DNA of 64,000 bases from Oscillospiraceae bacterium. Its GTDB lineage: Bacteria > Bacillota > Clostridia > Oscillospirales > Ruminococcaceae. Both the position numbers and the translations under genes were made by a program. This document shows positions 1-8,176 of this stretch, piece after piece. The notes beneath the pieces were generated by a model, which was given only the letters and a program-made list of their open reading frames with translations, was not told the DNA's origin and searched no databases. The stretch spans positions 56,000-119,999 of the forward strand of contig DQFX01000059.1 of assembly GCA_003531585.1 (NCBI GenBank), written 5' to 3'. Position 1 is the first letter of the stretch. Each line of letters opens with the position of its first letter.

Positions 1-2
1 GG

Positions 3-98
3 GCGATGTACCTGGCAGCGCTCGCTGCGGGTTCTATCGTGGGAATGCTCCTGCTGGCTCTGCTCAAAAAGAAAAAGGTATCTGCGAAGACAAAATAA
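3..98 (+). CDS. PTS permease C-terminus (partial)
   Basis: Open from the window edge to a TAA at 96-98. The visible 31 residues are one hydrophobic helix followed by a Lys-rich tail (LLALLKKKKV). That is how the EIIC membrane domain of PTS permeases, notably fructose-type, commonly ends. The next two genes encode HPr and enzyme I, the general PTS proteins, which strengthens the reading. The substrate cannot be told from this fragment, and another membrane protein with a Lys-rich tail is possible. Confidence 0.55.
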   Translation, partial: AMYLAALAAGSIVGMLLLALLKKKKVSAKTK

Positions 99-133
99 TT
101 ATACAGAACAAAGGAAAGAGAAATTCACCCGGA

Positions 134-150
134 GGGGGCGTTCAGCCCCC
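134..150 (+). other. GC-rich hairpin in ptsH leader
   Basis: GGGGGC (134-139) and GCCCCC (145-150) form a perfect 6-bp stem with a 5-nt loop between the permease stop and ptsH. No U-run follows, so it is more likely an RNA-processing or stability element than a terminator. Confidence 0.45.
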
Positions 151-180
151 GTACATCAACACGACAAAGGAGAAATCATC

Positions 181-447
181 ATGGTAACAAAGACAGTAGA
201 AGTAAAGAATGAACAGGGTCTGCACATGCGCCCGGCTGGAATCCTCGCGGCAGAAATGAAGAAGTTCGCGGGCTGCACCGTGACCCTCAAGACTGCTGAC
301 AAGACTGCAAAGGCTTCCGCAGTAATGCAGATAATGGCGGCAGGCATCAAGTGCGGAACCCAGGTAGAGATCATTGCAGACGGCGAAAACGAGCAGGCAG
401 CGCTCGACAAGGCAGTAGAGCTTTTCGAGAGCGGATTCGGAGAGTAA
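181..447 (+). CDS. ptsH: Phosphocarrier protein HPr
   Basis: An 88-residue HPr, the usual length. It carries phosphate from enzyme I to sugar-specific EIIA domains in the cytosol. The active-site segment GLHMRPAG puts the phospho-accepting histidine at residue 15. Ser46 is present, the residue phosphorylated by HPr kinase in Firmicutes for carbon catabolite control. The residues after it (AVM) differ from the common IMG. The ATG is preceded by AAAGGAG at 164-170. The gene follows a PTS permease and precedes ptsI. Confidence 0.97.
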   Translation: MVTKTVEVKNEQGLHMRPAGILAAEMKKFAGCTVTLKTADKTAKASAVMQIMAAGIKCGTQVEIIADGENEQAALDKAVELFESGFGE

Positions 448-451
448 TATA

Positions 452-571
452 TTAATTCGGAATGCGGAATTAAGAATTCGGAATTATGGTGCCGCCTTCG
501 GCGGTTATTAAATACGTCCCACGAAGTGGGACACATTGATTCCGAATTCCGCATTCATAATTCCGAATTTA
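452..571 (+). repeat. Palindromic intergenic repeat, copy 1
   Basis: Arms built from AATTCGGAAT and GCGGAATT units at 452-487 are mirrored by ATTCCGAATT and CCGCATT units at 538-571. They flank an internal hairpin (CCGCCTTCGGCGG) and a second small stem (GTCCCACGAAGTGGGAC). The same arm sequences recur at 42466-42563, 60835-61008 and, as one arm, 14517-14550. It carries no gene and lies between ptsH and ptsI. Confidence 0.85.
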
Positions 572-588
572 ACAAGTGGGGTGTTTGT

Positions 589-2223
589 ATGAAAAAGTAT
601 TCCGGCAAGGGCGTATACGGAGCTATAGCCATCGGAAAAATTTCCGTACTGAAAAAGAATGACGCAGCAGTCACACGCGTGCATGTAGAGGACGCAGCCG
701 CTGAAAAGGCGCGTGTCGAAAAGGCGAAGCAGGCGGCTGCGGAGCAGCTTCAGGCTATTCACGACAAGGCGCTCAAAGAGGTCGGCGAGGCAAACGCGCA
801 GATCTTCGAGATACACATAATGATGCTGGAGGACGAGGACTACAACGAATCCATCGCGAACATCATAGACACCCAGCAGGTCAACGCGGAATACGCCGTA
901 GCCGTGACCTCCGACAATTTCGCAGAGATGTTCGCCGCAATGGACGACGCGTACATGCAGGCGCGTTCAGCCGATGTCCGGGATATCTCCAACCGCATAA
1001 TCGCTAACCTCACCGGCACTGCGGACAGTTCCGCTGAGTCCTGCGACAGCATGATAGTATGCGCGGACGACCTCGCTCCCAGCGAGACTGTGGCGCTCGA
1101 CAAGGACAAGGTTCTTGCGTTCGTTACGGCGCACGGCTCGTCGAATTCCCACACCGCCATACTTGCCAGGAACATGAATATTCCGGCTGTAATAGGCATG
1201 GGCGATGAGTTCCTGACCGAGATATCCTCCGGGACTCCGGCGATAGTGGACGGCTACACAGGCACCGTGATAGTCGACCCGGACGAGGCGACAGTCGCCG
1301 AATATACCGCAAAGCGCACTTCCGACGAGGAGAAAAAGCGCCTTCTTCAGGAGCTCAAGGGCAAGGAGAACGTCACCGTTGACGGCAGAAAAATCAACAT
1401 CTACGCCAACATCAGCGGAATCGACAACATCGGCGCTGTGCTGCTCAACGACGCGGGCGGCATCGGACTTTTCCGCAGCGAGTTCCTGTATCTTGAGAAC
1501 AGCGATTTTCCCACCGAGGAGCAGCAGTTCCACGCGTACAAGCGCGTTCTCGAGAGCATGGCTGGCAAGAAGGTCATCATACGCACGCTGGATATCGGCG
1601 CTGATAAGCAGGTAGGCTATTTCGGGCTGAAAAAGGAAGAGAACCCCGCGCTTGGCTATCGCGCTATCCGTATCTGCCTTACCCGCCCCGAGATATTCAA
1701 AACGCAGCTCCGGGCGCTGTACCGCGCTTCCGTTTACGGCAATCTCGGCATAATGTTCCCGATGATAACCAGCGTGAAGGAAGTCGAGCGTATCAAGGAA
1801 ATATGCGAGGAGGTCAAGGCGGAGCTTCGCAGCGATGGCATTGAGTACTCCGACAAAATCGAGCTTGGTATCATGATAGAGACTCCCGCAGCCGCGCTGA
1901 TAAGCGACAGGCTGGCTCCGATGGTGGACTTTTTCAGCGTAGGCACCAACGACCTGACGCAGTACACGCTTGCCTGCGACCGACAGAATCCCGATATTGA
2001 GGAGTTTATCGACACGCACCATGAAGCTATACTCAGGCTCATTGAAATGAGCGCCGAGAACGCCCACAAGAACGGCGCATGGATAGGAATATGCGGCGAG
2101 CTTGCCGCAGATACCACGCTTACGGAGCGGTTCCTCAGAATGGGAATAGACGAGCTTTCCGTATCTCCCAGCTTCGTGCTGAAGGTGCGCGACGCAGTAC
2201 GCCGAACTGATCTTTCCGAATGA
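589..2223 (+). CDS. ptsI: PTS enzyme I (PEP-protein phosphotransferase)
   Basis: Transfers phosphate from phosphoenolpyruvate to HPr, the first PTS step, in the cytosol. At 544 residues it is close to the 570-575 of the family. The phosphohistidine segment GSSNSHTAILAR puts the active His at residue 188. The PEP-binding barrel follows, and the late catalytic Cys lies in GICGELA at residue 502. The frame is open upstream to an ATG at 526, but those codons lie in palindromic repeat 1. The product starting at 589 (MKKYSGKGV) matches family N-termini, so 589 is chosen. The ribosome-binding site there is weak (GTGGGG), so the repeat may lower the EI to HPr ratio. Confidence 0.95.
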   Translation: MKKYSGKGVYGAIAIGKISVLKKNDAAVTRVHVEDAAAEKARVEKAKQAAAEQLQAIHDKALKEVGEANAQIFEIHIMMLEDEDYNESIANIIDTQQVNAEYAVAVTSDNFAEMFAAMDDAYMQARSADVRDISNRIIANLTGTADSSAESCDSMIVCADDLAPSETVALDKDKVLAFVTAHGSSNSHTAILARNMNIPAVIGMGDEFLTEISSGTPAIVDGYTGTVIVDPDEATVAEYTAKRTSDEEKKRLLQELKGKENVTVDGRKINIYANISGIDNIGAVLLNDAGGIGLFRSEFLYLENSDFPTEEQQFHAYKRVLESMAGKKVIIRTLDIGADKQVGYFGLKKEENPALGYRAIRICLTRPEIFKTQLRALYRASVYGNLGIMFPMITSVKEVERIKEICEEVKAELRSDGIEYSDKIELGIMIETPAAALISDRLAPMVDFFSVGTNDLTQYTLACDRQNPDIEEFIDTHHEAILRLIEMSAENAHKNGAWIGICGELAADTTLTERFLRMGIDELSVSPSFVLKVRDAVRRTDLSE

Positions 2224-2232
2224 TATGACTAA

Positions 2233-2265
2233 TTCCCCGCATGCATGTGCGGGGGGATCGTTTTT
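2233..2265 (+). terminator. Intrinsic terminator after ptsI
   Basis: CCCCGCA and TGCGGGG (2235-2254) form a GC-rich hairpin followed by a T5 run at 2261-2265, directly after the ptsI stop. Confidence 0.85.
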
Positions 2266-2370
2266 GTTCGCTTTTGTCGCTTTGACCTGAGCAAGTAGTT
2301 TTCTGCCGAAAATTGCAGGATACTGGCGCAGTTTAAACGGTAGAATTTGAGGTGTATCGGGAATATCGTC

Positions 2371-2399
2371 TTGATTTTTCCGGCGGGGTGTGATAAAAT
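2371..2399 (+). promoter_or_regulatory. Sigma-A promoter for the GGDEF gene
   Basis: TTGATT at 2371-2376 and TAAAAT at 2394-2399, with a 17-bp spacer, 60 bp before the ATG at 2459. Confidence 0.65.
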
Positions 2400-2458
2400 A
2401 TAAATAATAATTTTTCGGCCGGAACTCAATGGCCTGCAGACAGAAAGGACGCGCTTAA

Positions 2459-4366
2459 ATGCTGAATAGATCGGGAATTATAGGTCTGTGCTGTACGGCG
2501 GCAAACAAAGAGCCGTCCAAGCCTATAATCGACGCCATCGCGAAACATCTTGAAAAGACCGGAAGTCACAAAATGCTGGTGTTCCAGTGCTTCGAGGATA
2601 TGCACATGAACACCCCGACGGATATCGGCGGCGCTTCCGTGTATAAGCTGATAAATTACGACATGCTCGACGCAATGGTCATCGTGCCGTTTTCTATGCA
2701 CGATCACGCCGTTATCGACCAGGTAGTGCAGGAGTGCATAAAGCATGATGTTCCGCTTATCTCCATTGATATGGAGATACCCGGCGCGTTTACCGTGCAG
2801 TTTGGCTACGGAGAAGCGTTCGGCGCTATCGTGGAGCATGTTCTGGACGTCCACGGGTGCAGGCGGATAAAGCTGGTTTCAGGTCCTGCGGACAATCCGT
2901 TTTCGCAGCAGCGTGTCGAGCGCTGCCGGGAGATAATGCGGCTGCACGGTCTGACTCTGAATGACAGCGACATAATATGCGGCGAATTCTGGGAGAATCC
3001 GACATACGAAGCAATGGACAGGTTCTTTGAATCCGGCGAACCGCTGCCGGAAGCGTTCATCTGCTGCAACGACGCAATGGCTATGGCGGTCTGCCTGAAA
3101 CTTACGGAGCACGGATATTCCGTGCCCGAGGACGTGATAGTGACCGGCTTTGACGGGATAAATCTGGAGCGGTACCACAAACCGAGGCTGACTACAGCTT
3201 CCAGGGATCATTCCCAGATCGCGGACACGGTGCTCGGCATAATTGCCAGAATATGCGCGGAGCCGGGTCTGGAGCCTTATAAGGTAGAGCTGAAATACGA
3301 TCCGGTATTCAGCGAGAGCTGCGGCTGCGGAACAGGGAAGAGCGCGGATCCGAACCGCGTGGTCGCGGATATCATGGAGGACTACAGGAACGCTCTCAAC
3401 TACGAGGAGTACGTGAACCACATGGAAAACGAGATCGCCGCAGATCCTGCTCCGGGGAACGTTCACAATGTGCTGAAAAAATACTGCCCGGGTAATGCGA
3501 TGATTTGCCTTACAGAGGAACTGAACCGTTACTTCCACGGTCAGGACGACTCGCTGCCTGCGTTCACCGGATTCGGGGACATGCGGGTTTTCCTGTCGAC
3601 ATTCGAGGGCAGGAGCGACGAGGGAACGGTATTCCCGGCGGCAAGGCTGATACCGCAGCTCGAGAATTCCTTCGGTGCGAACAATACGCTGTTCATAATC
3701 CCGCTGCACTTCCAGGATACGGTGCATGGGTACTTCATAACGCATTACGTGCTTGACGAACATCACAACGAGCGGCTGTACACATTCTGTACCAGCCTCA
3801 ACCGCTGCCTTGAGACGATGTGCGCGCACGAGCATATGAGTATACTTAACCGCCGTCTGGAGTTCATGTTCACACATGACCATCTTACGCAGATATACAA
3901 CCGGTATGGGTTCTACAATGGATTCCGCAGGAGCTGCGCTGATATCGTCGGCTCCAGGGAGGTCTTTATTGTGTCGATAGACCTCAATGATATGAAGTAC
4001 ATCAACGACAATTACGGTCATTCGGCAGGCGACGACGCATTGTGCATTACTTCTGCGGCACTTACCCGGGCGGCGGAGCACTGCGGCGGGAATACAATAT
4101 GCTCAAGGTTTGGAGGAGATGAGTTCGTAGCGGCAGAAGTCTGCCAGGGCAGCGCGAAGGAGAAGTCGGATAAGTTCCGCGAAGGCTTTGTGAAAGCACT
4201 TGCCGAGCTGAACGCCGCGAGCGGCAGACCGTTTGCGGTGAAGGTAAGTATCGGAGTGTATTCAGCTTCACTTGAGGGCGTGGATTCCATTGATGAGCTG
4301 ATAGAGCTGGCAGACCGCCTGATGTACTCTGACAAGGCAAGGCACAAGCGCCACCCCAGAAACTGA
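2459..4366 (+). CDS. Periplasmic-binding-like sensor / GGDEF diguanylate cyclase fusion
   Basis: A 635-residue cytosolic fusion. Residues about 1-275 resemble the LacI/PBP sugar-binding fold, with ligand-domain phrases such as ICCNDAMAMAV and DVIVTGFDG, but no helix-turn-helix precedes it. A middle region (about 280-440) has no clear family. Residues about 460-630 form a GGDEF domain starting DHLTQIYNRYGF, with an intact GGDEF signature at 552-556. It should therefore make cyclic-di-GMP from GTP. No RxxD inhibitory site is seen just before the signature. There is no signal peptide or membrane helix, so the likely ligand is a cytosolic sugar or metabolite. The ribosome-binding site is AGAAAGGA. 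It is monocistronic between a terminator and a convergent operon. Confidence 0.9.
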   Translation: MLNRSGIIGLCCTAANKEPSKPIIDAIAKHLEKTGSHKMLVFQCFEDMHMNTPTDIGGASVYKLINYDMLDAMVIVPFSMHDHAVIDQVVQECIKHDVPLISIDMEIPGAFTVQFGYGEAFGAIVEHVLDVHGCRRIKLVSGPADNPFSQQRVERCREIMRLHGLTLNDSDIICGEFWENPTYEAMDRFFESGEPLPEAFICCNDAMAMAVCLKLTEHGYSVPEDVIVTGFDGINLERYHKPRLTTASRDHSQIADTVLGIIARICAEPGLEPYKVELKYDPVFSESCGCGTGKSADPNRVVADIMEDYRNALNYEEYVNHMENEIAADPAPGNVHNVLKKYCPGNAMICLTEELNRYFHGQDDSLPAFTGFGDMRVFLSTFEGRSDEGTVFPAARLIPQLENSFGANNTLFIIPLHFQDTVHGYFITHYVLDEHHNERLYTFCTSLNRCLETMCAHEHMSILNRRLEFMFTHDHLTQIYNRYGFYNGFRRSCADIVGSREVFIVSIDLNDMKYINDNYGHSAGDDALCITSAALTRAAEHCGGNTICSRFGGDEFVAAEVCQGSAKEKSDKFREGFVKALAELNAASGRPFAVKVSIGVYSASLEGVDSIDELIELADRLMYSDKARHKRHPRN

Positions 4367-4387
4367 GCATTTCATGACCTTATATAA

Positions 4388-4420
4388 AATACCCCCCGGC
4401 ATATGCCGGGGGGTATTTTT
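4388..4420. terminator. Bidirectional terminator
   Basis: TACCCCCCGGCAT pairs with ATGCCGGGGGGTA, flanked by A-run and T-run, so it works on both strands. It sits between the GGDEF gene and the convergent deacetylase. Confidence 0.9.
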
Positions 4421-4425
4421 AATTA

Positions 4426-5310
4426 TCAGTTGTACATGTTCTTCTGGAGTACGTTGGTGTAGACCTTTTCCATGTCGGGTTCGATACCCTTGATTTTGAA
4501 CAGCTCAGTGACGGTCACGAACTTGTAACCCTGCTTCTGAAGCTCCGGGATTATGGTGTCCAGCGCTTCCACGGTCATGGAGTTGCCCTCTGCGTCGTGG
4601 AGCAGGATTATATCGCCGTCCTTAGCCTGCTTGAGGATCATTTTAGCGCGCATTTCAGTGGTTACTCTGTCCTCCCAGTCGTTCGCGCCGATTCCGGCAA
4701 TGAACGGAACGTCGATATTGTCGAACACTATCTGATGTACCGAAATATACGGCGGGCGGAAGAACTTCGTGTGTTCGCCGGTTATCTCGTAAACCTTTTC
4801 ATCGGTGTATTCGAACTCTGCCCTGATATCCTCGGCGGAAAGCTCTGTCATGTTGCTGTGTGTGCGGCTGTGGTTGTTTATCTCGCAGCCGAGGTCGTAG
4901 GCGCGCTTTACCGCCTTGGCGCTCTCATCGTTGATGTTGTTTCCGATGAGGAAGAACGAGGCAACTATGTCGTACTTCTCCAGCTTGTCTATAACATCGT
5001 TCGTTGTGGTAGCGTTAGGGCCATCGTCAAAGGTCAGCGCGATGTACTTTACGTCCTGGCTCATTTCTGTTTCCTCCGCTGTATCGTTTTTTGTGCTGTC
5101 TGATGTTCCGGCGGTGATTTCTTCGGTGAGCTTTTCCACTTCGGAAGTTATCTTCTCGATAGTGCTTGAAACGCTTGCAGAATCCGCCGTGCTTTCCGCG
5201 CCCTGCGTGGAGTCTGCGGAACTGCCGGACGGCGCTCCCGTGCATGCGGAGAGCATCGTCACAGCGGTAAAAGCTGCCAGAATTGTTTTGATTATCATGC
5301 TCGTTTTCAT
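4426..5310 (-). CDS. Polysaccharide deacetylase lipoprotein (NodB family)
   Basis: A 294-residue lipoprotein: the N-terminus ends in a lipobox (MLSAC) and is followed by a long Ser/Thr/Glu linker. The NodB-type catalytic domain begins near residue 88 with the metal-binding TFDDGPN motif. NHSRTHS supplies the second-motif histidines, RPPY the third, and ILLHDAEG the last catalytic His. The family N-deacetylates peptidoglycan or chitin-like glycans outside the cell, which in Gram-positives can give lysozyme resistance. The substrate is inferred. It begins 1 nt after the leuS stop, so the two are co-transcribed. An alternative start at Met5 is possible because the ribosome-binding site is weak. 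Confidence 0.92.
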   Translation of the reverse strand: MKTSMIIKTILAAFTAVTMLSACTGAPSGSSADSTQGAESTADSASVSSTIEKITSEVEKLTEEITAGTSDSTKNDTAEETEMSQDVKYIALTFDDGPNATTTNDVIDKLEKYDIVASFFLIGNNINDESAKAVKRAYDLGCEINNHSRTHSNMTELSAEDIRAEFEYTDEKVYEITGEHTKFFRPPYISVHQIVFDNIDVPFIAGIGANDWEDRVTTEMRAKMILKQAKDGDIILLHDAEGNSMTVEALDTIIPELQKQGYKFVTVTELFKIKGIEPDMEKVYTNVLQKNMYN

Positions 5311-5311
5311 C

Positions 5312-7738
5312 TTACTTTACAACGATGTTTACAAGCTTGTTCGGAACTGCGATCTTCTTAACTACAGTCTTGCCGTCGGTCAGAGCCTTTATCTCGGGGA
5401 GATCGAACGCGAGGTTCTCAAGCTCCTCCTTAGCGCAGTCAACGGGCGCGTTGAAACGAGCCTTTACCTTGCCGTTGACCTGAACTACTATCTCAACGCT
5501 GTCCTCAACGCAGAGCTTTTCGTCGTACTCTACCCACTTCTGCTCGTTGAGCACGCCCTCGTAGCCCATTACCTGGTACAGCTCCTCGGTGATGTGCGGA
5601 GCGAACGGATTGAGCAGTATCAGCAGAGTTCTGTAGTCTGCGCGGGTCAGAGAGCCTGCGGCGTCTATTTCATTAAGCAGACCCATCATCGTAGCGATGG
5701 CGGTGTTGAACTTAAGTGTTTCGATGTCCTCGCTGACCTTCTTGATGGTCTTGTGCATGGAAGCGCGGAGCTTGTCGCTGTACTCGTCGCCGGGAACTAC
5801 CTTCTCCTGCATAGCCCATACTCTGTCGAGGAAGCGCTTGCAGCCCTTGATGCCGTTCTCCTGCCACGGAGCAGCCTTTTCGAAGTCGCCTACGAACATC
5901 TCGTAAAGACGGAGGGTATCGGCACCGTATTCCTTTACAACATCGTCAGGATTTACAACGTTGCCCTTGGACTTGGACATCTTTGTGAACTCGCCGGGAC
6001 GCTCGGGGTCCTTGCCGAGTATCATACCGTGGGAGGTGCGCTTCATGTACGGCTCCTTGCAGGGAACAACGCCCTGATCATACAGGAACTTGTGCCAGAA
6101 GCGGCTGTACAGCAGGTGGAGCGTGGTGTGCTCCATACCGCCGTTGTACCAGTCGACGGGCATCCAGTACTTGAGCGCTTCCTTGGAAGCAAGCTCCTTG
6201 TCGTTGTGCGGGTCGCAGTAGCGCAGGAAGTACCAGCTTGAGCCTGCCCACTGGGGCATGGTGTCGGTCTCGCGCTTTGCGGGACCTCCGCAGCACGGGC
6301 AGGTGGTGTTGATGAAGCTTTCAAGCGTAGACAGCGGGCTTTCGCCGGTGTCTGTGGGCATGTAGCTGTCTACGTCCGGGAGCTTCAGCGGAAGCTCGCT
6401 TTCAGGCAGAGCGACCCAGCCGCACTTCTCGCAGTTTACAACGGGGATAGGCTCGCCCCAGTATCTCTGGCGGGAGAATACCCAGTCGCGCAGCTTGTAG
6501 TTTACCTTCTCGCGGCCCTTGCCGTTTGCGGTGAGCCACTCCTTGATCTTTACCTTGGCGTCCTCGACGGAGAGTCCGTCCAGGAACTCGGAATTCATCA
6601 TGATACCTGTAGCGCAGTCGGTGAAGGCTTCCTTCTGAACGTCCTCGCCGCCCTTGACTACCTCGATTATCGGCAGGTTGAACACCTTTGCGAACTCCCA
6701 GTCGCGGGTGTCGTGCGCAGGAACCGCCATGATAGCGCCGGTGCCGTAGGTCATCAGAACGTAGTCGGAAATGAATATCGGGATCTCCTTGCCGTTTACG
6801 GGATTGACAGCGCGGACGCCTTCCAGCTTGACGCCGGTCTTGTCCTTGTTCATCTCGGTGCGGTCGAAGTCAGACTTGCGCGCAGCGGCAGCCTGATACT
6901 CGCGGATAGCGTCCATGTTCTGGAGCTTGTCTGCCCATTTTTCAATGATGGGGTGCTCCGGAGAGATTACCATGTAGGTAGCGCCAAAGAGCGTGTCCGG
7001 GCGTGTGGTGTAGATGGTCAGCATGTCGCCGGCTGTGGTGGTGAAGTCCACCTCGGCGCCGGTTGAACGTCCGATCCAGTTCTTCTGGGCGGTCTTGATC
7101 TTCTCGAAGTAGTCAACGCTGTCGAGGTCGTCGATGAGCTTCTGAGCGTACTCGGTGATCTTGAGCATCCACTGGCTCTTTACCTTGTGGACTACCTCGC
7201 CGCCGCAGCGCTCGCACTTGCCGTTTACGACCTCCTCGTTAGCCAGAACGACCTTACAGGAGGTACACCAGTTGACGTTCATTTCCTTCTTGTATGCAAG
7301 TCCCGCCTTGAACAGCTTGAGGAATATCCACTGCGTCCACTTGAAGTAGTCGGGATCGGTGGTGTTTATCTCCCTGTCCCAGTCGAAGGACAGACCGAGG
7401 CTCTTGAGCTGAGCCTTGAAGCGTGCGACGTTGTTCTTTGTTACAATGGCGGGGTGTATCTTGTTCTTGATGGCGAAGTTCTCAGTCGGCAGACCGAAAG
7501 CGTCCCAGCCCATCGGGAACAGCACGTTGTAGCCCTGGAGTCTGCGCTTCCTGGATACGATATCCATAGCGGTATAGGGGCGCGGGTGACCGATGTGGAG
7601 TCCCTGACCGGAGGGGTAGGGGAACTCTACCAGCGCGTAGAACTTCGGCTTGGAGTAGTCGTTTTCTGCGTGGAACGTCTTGTGTTCGTCCCAGTATTTC
7701 TGCCACTTGTTTTCAATGGCGGTAAAATCATAACCCAT
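5312..7738 (-). CDS. leuS: Leucyl-tRNA synthetase
   Basis: An 808-residue class I synthetase that charges tRNA-Leu in the cytosol. The HIGH signature is at residues 48-51 (GLHIGHPRP) and KMSKS at 586-590. Between them lies a CP1 editing domain of normal size. Zinc-ribbon cysteine pairs (CTSC, CERCGG, CEKCGW, CPCCGG) are visible. The length fits bacterial LeuRS. The ATG has an AAAGGA site just upstream. No T-box signature is seen in the short leader. It is the first gene of a two-gene operon with the deacetylase. Confidence 0.98.
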   Translation of the reverse strand: MGYDFTAIENKWQKYWDEHKTFHAENDYSKPKFYALVEFPYPSGQGLHIGHPRPYTAMDIVSRKRRLQGYNVLFPMGWDAFGLPTENFAIKNKIHPAIVTKNNVARFKAQLKSLGLSFDWDREINTTDPDYFKWTQWIFLKLFKAGLAYKKEMNVNWCTSCKVVLANEEVVNGKCERCGGEVVHKVKSQWMLKITEYAQKLIDDLDSVDYFEKIKTAQKNWIGRSTGAEVDFTTTAGDMLTIYTTRPDTLFGATYMVISPEHPIIEKWADKLQNMDAIREYQAAAARKSDFDRTEMNKDKTGVKLEGVRAVNPVNGKEIPIFISDYVLMTYGTGAIMAVPAHDTRDWEFAKVFNLPIIEVVKGGEDVQKEAFTDCATGIMMNSEFLDGLSVEDAKVKIKEWLTANGKGREKVNYKLRDWVFSRQRYWGEPIPVVNCEKCGWVALPESELPLKLPDVDSYMPTDTGESPLSTLESFINTTCPCCGGPAKRETDTMPQWAGSSWYFLRYCDPHNDKELASKEALKYWMPVDWYNGGMEHTTLHLLYSRFWHKFLYDQGVVPCKEPYMKRTSHGMILGKDPERPGEFTKMSKSKGNVVNPDDVVKEYGADTLRLYEMFVGDFEKAAPWQENGIKGCKRFLDRVWAMQEKVVPGDEYSDKLRASMHKTIKKVSEDIETLKFNTAIATMMGLLNEIDAAGSLTRADYRTLLILLNPFAPHITEELYQVMGYEGVLNEQKWVEYDEKLCVEDSVEIVVQVNGKVKARFNAPVDCAKEELENLAFDLPEIKALTDGKTVVKKIAVPNKLVNIVVK

Positions 7739-7783
7739 TGTTTTGTTTCCTTTCAGCGGGATAGTATTATATTACAAATATAT

Positions 7784-7812
7784 ATTATACTCTAAATTCC
7801 GGCGGTTGTCAA
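7784..7812 (-). promoter_or_regulatory. Consensus sigma-A promoter of leuS
   Basis: On the minus strand, TTGACA at 7812-7807 and TATAAT at 7789-7784 with a 17-bp spacer. Both hexamers are perfect. The leader would be about 40 nt, too short for a T-box. Confidence 0.9.
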
Positions 7813-7855
7813 TGATTTTGCGCGATTTGCGGAGCGTTCCCGCGCATTTTTCCGC

Positions 7856-7896
7856 AAAAACACCAGACCCCCGCGATCGCTCGCAGGGGTCTGGTG
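7856..7896 (-). terminator. Leftward intrinsic terminator
   Basis: CACCAGACCCC (7861-7871) and GGGGTCTGGTG (7886-7896) form an 11-bp stem. Read leftward it is followed by T5 (complement of 7856-7860). Nothing clearly coding precedes it on the minus strand, so it either insulates leuS from antisense transcription of the pyk leader or ends a small leftward RNA. The 7739-8176 gap otherwise holds only promoters. Confidence 0.75.
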
Positions 7897-8084
7897 CTGG
7901 TTTGGTTGGTAATTATATGAAAAGGTGCGGTTGTCATTCTAAGAGGCTTTGGTGTTCCCTCCGCCTTACAGCTTATATTTTACCCGGGGAAGGTGTATTA
8001 TATACGTTCACAATGTGAAAATGGAGTAAAAGCTTCGCGTTAATGCTTTTCACGATCCTTAGCAAAAAATTTACAAACCGAGGG

Positions 8085-8113
8085 TTGATTTCTTGCCTGA
8101 CAAATGATATAAT
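8085..8113 (+). promoter_or_regulatory. Sigma-A promoter of pyk
   Basis: TTGATT at 8085-8090, a 17-bp spacer, and TATAAT at 8108-8113, giving a leader of roughly 55-60 nt to the start at 8177. Confidence 0.85.
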
Positions 8114-8176
8114 AAATAGGAATAGCGCAAAAACAGAAAAGGCATAATGCCTAAAGACAAGAACGGAGTGTACAAC

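Noticed and set aside
526..588. N-terminal extension of enzyme I from ATG 526
   Set aside because: These codons are part of palindromic repeat copy 1, and the family N-terminus begins at 589.
7739..7812. T-box leader for leuS
   Set aside because: The perfect promoter leaves a leader of about 40 nt and no GGTGG-type T-box sequence is present.
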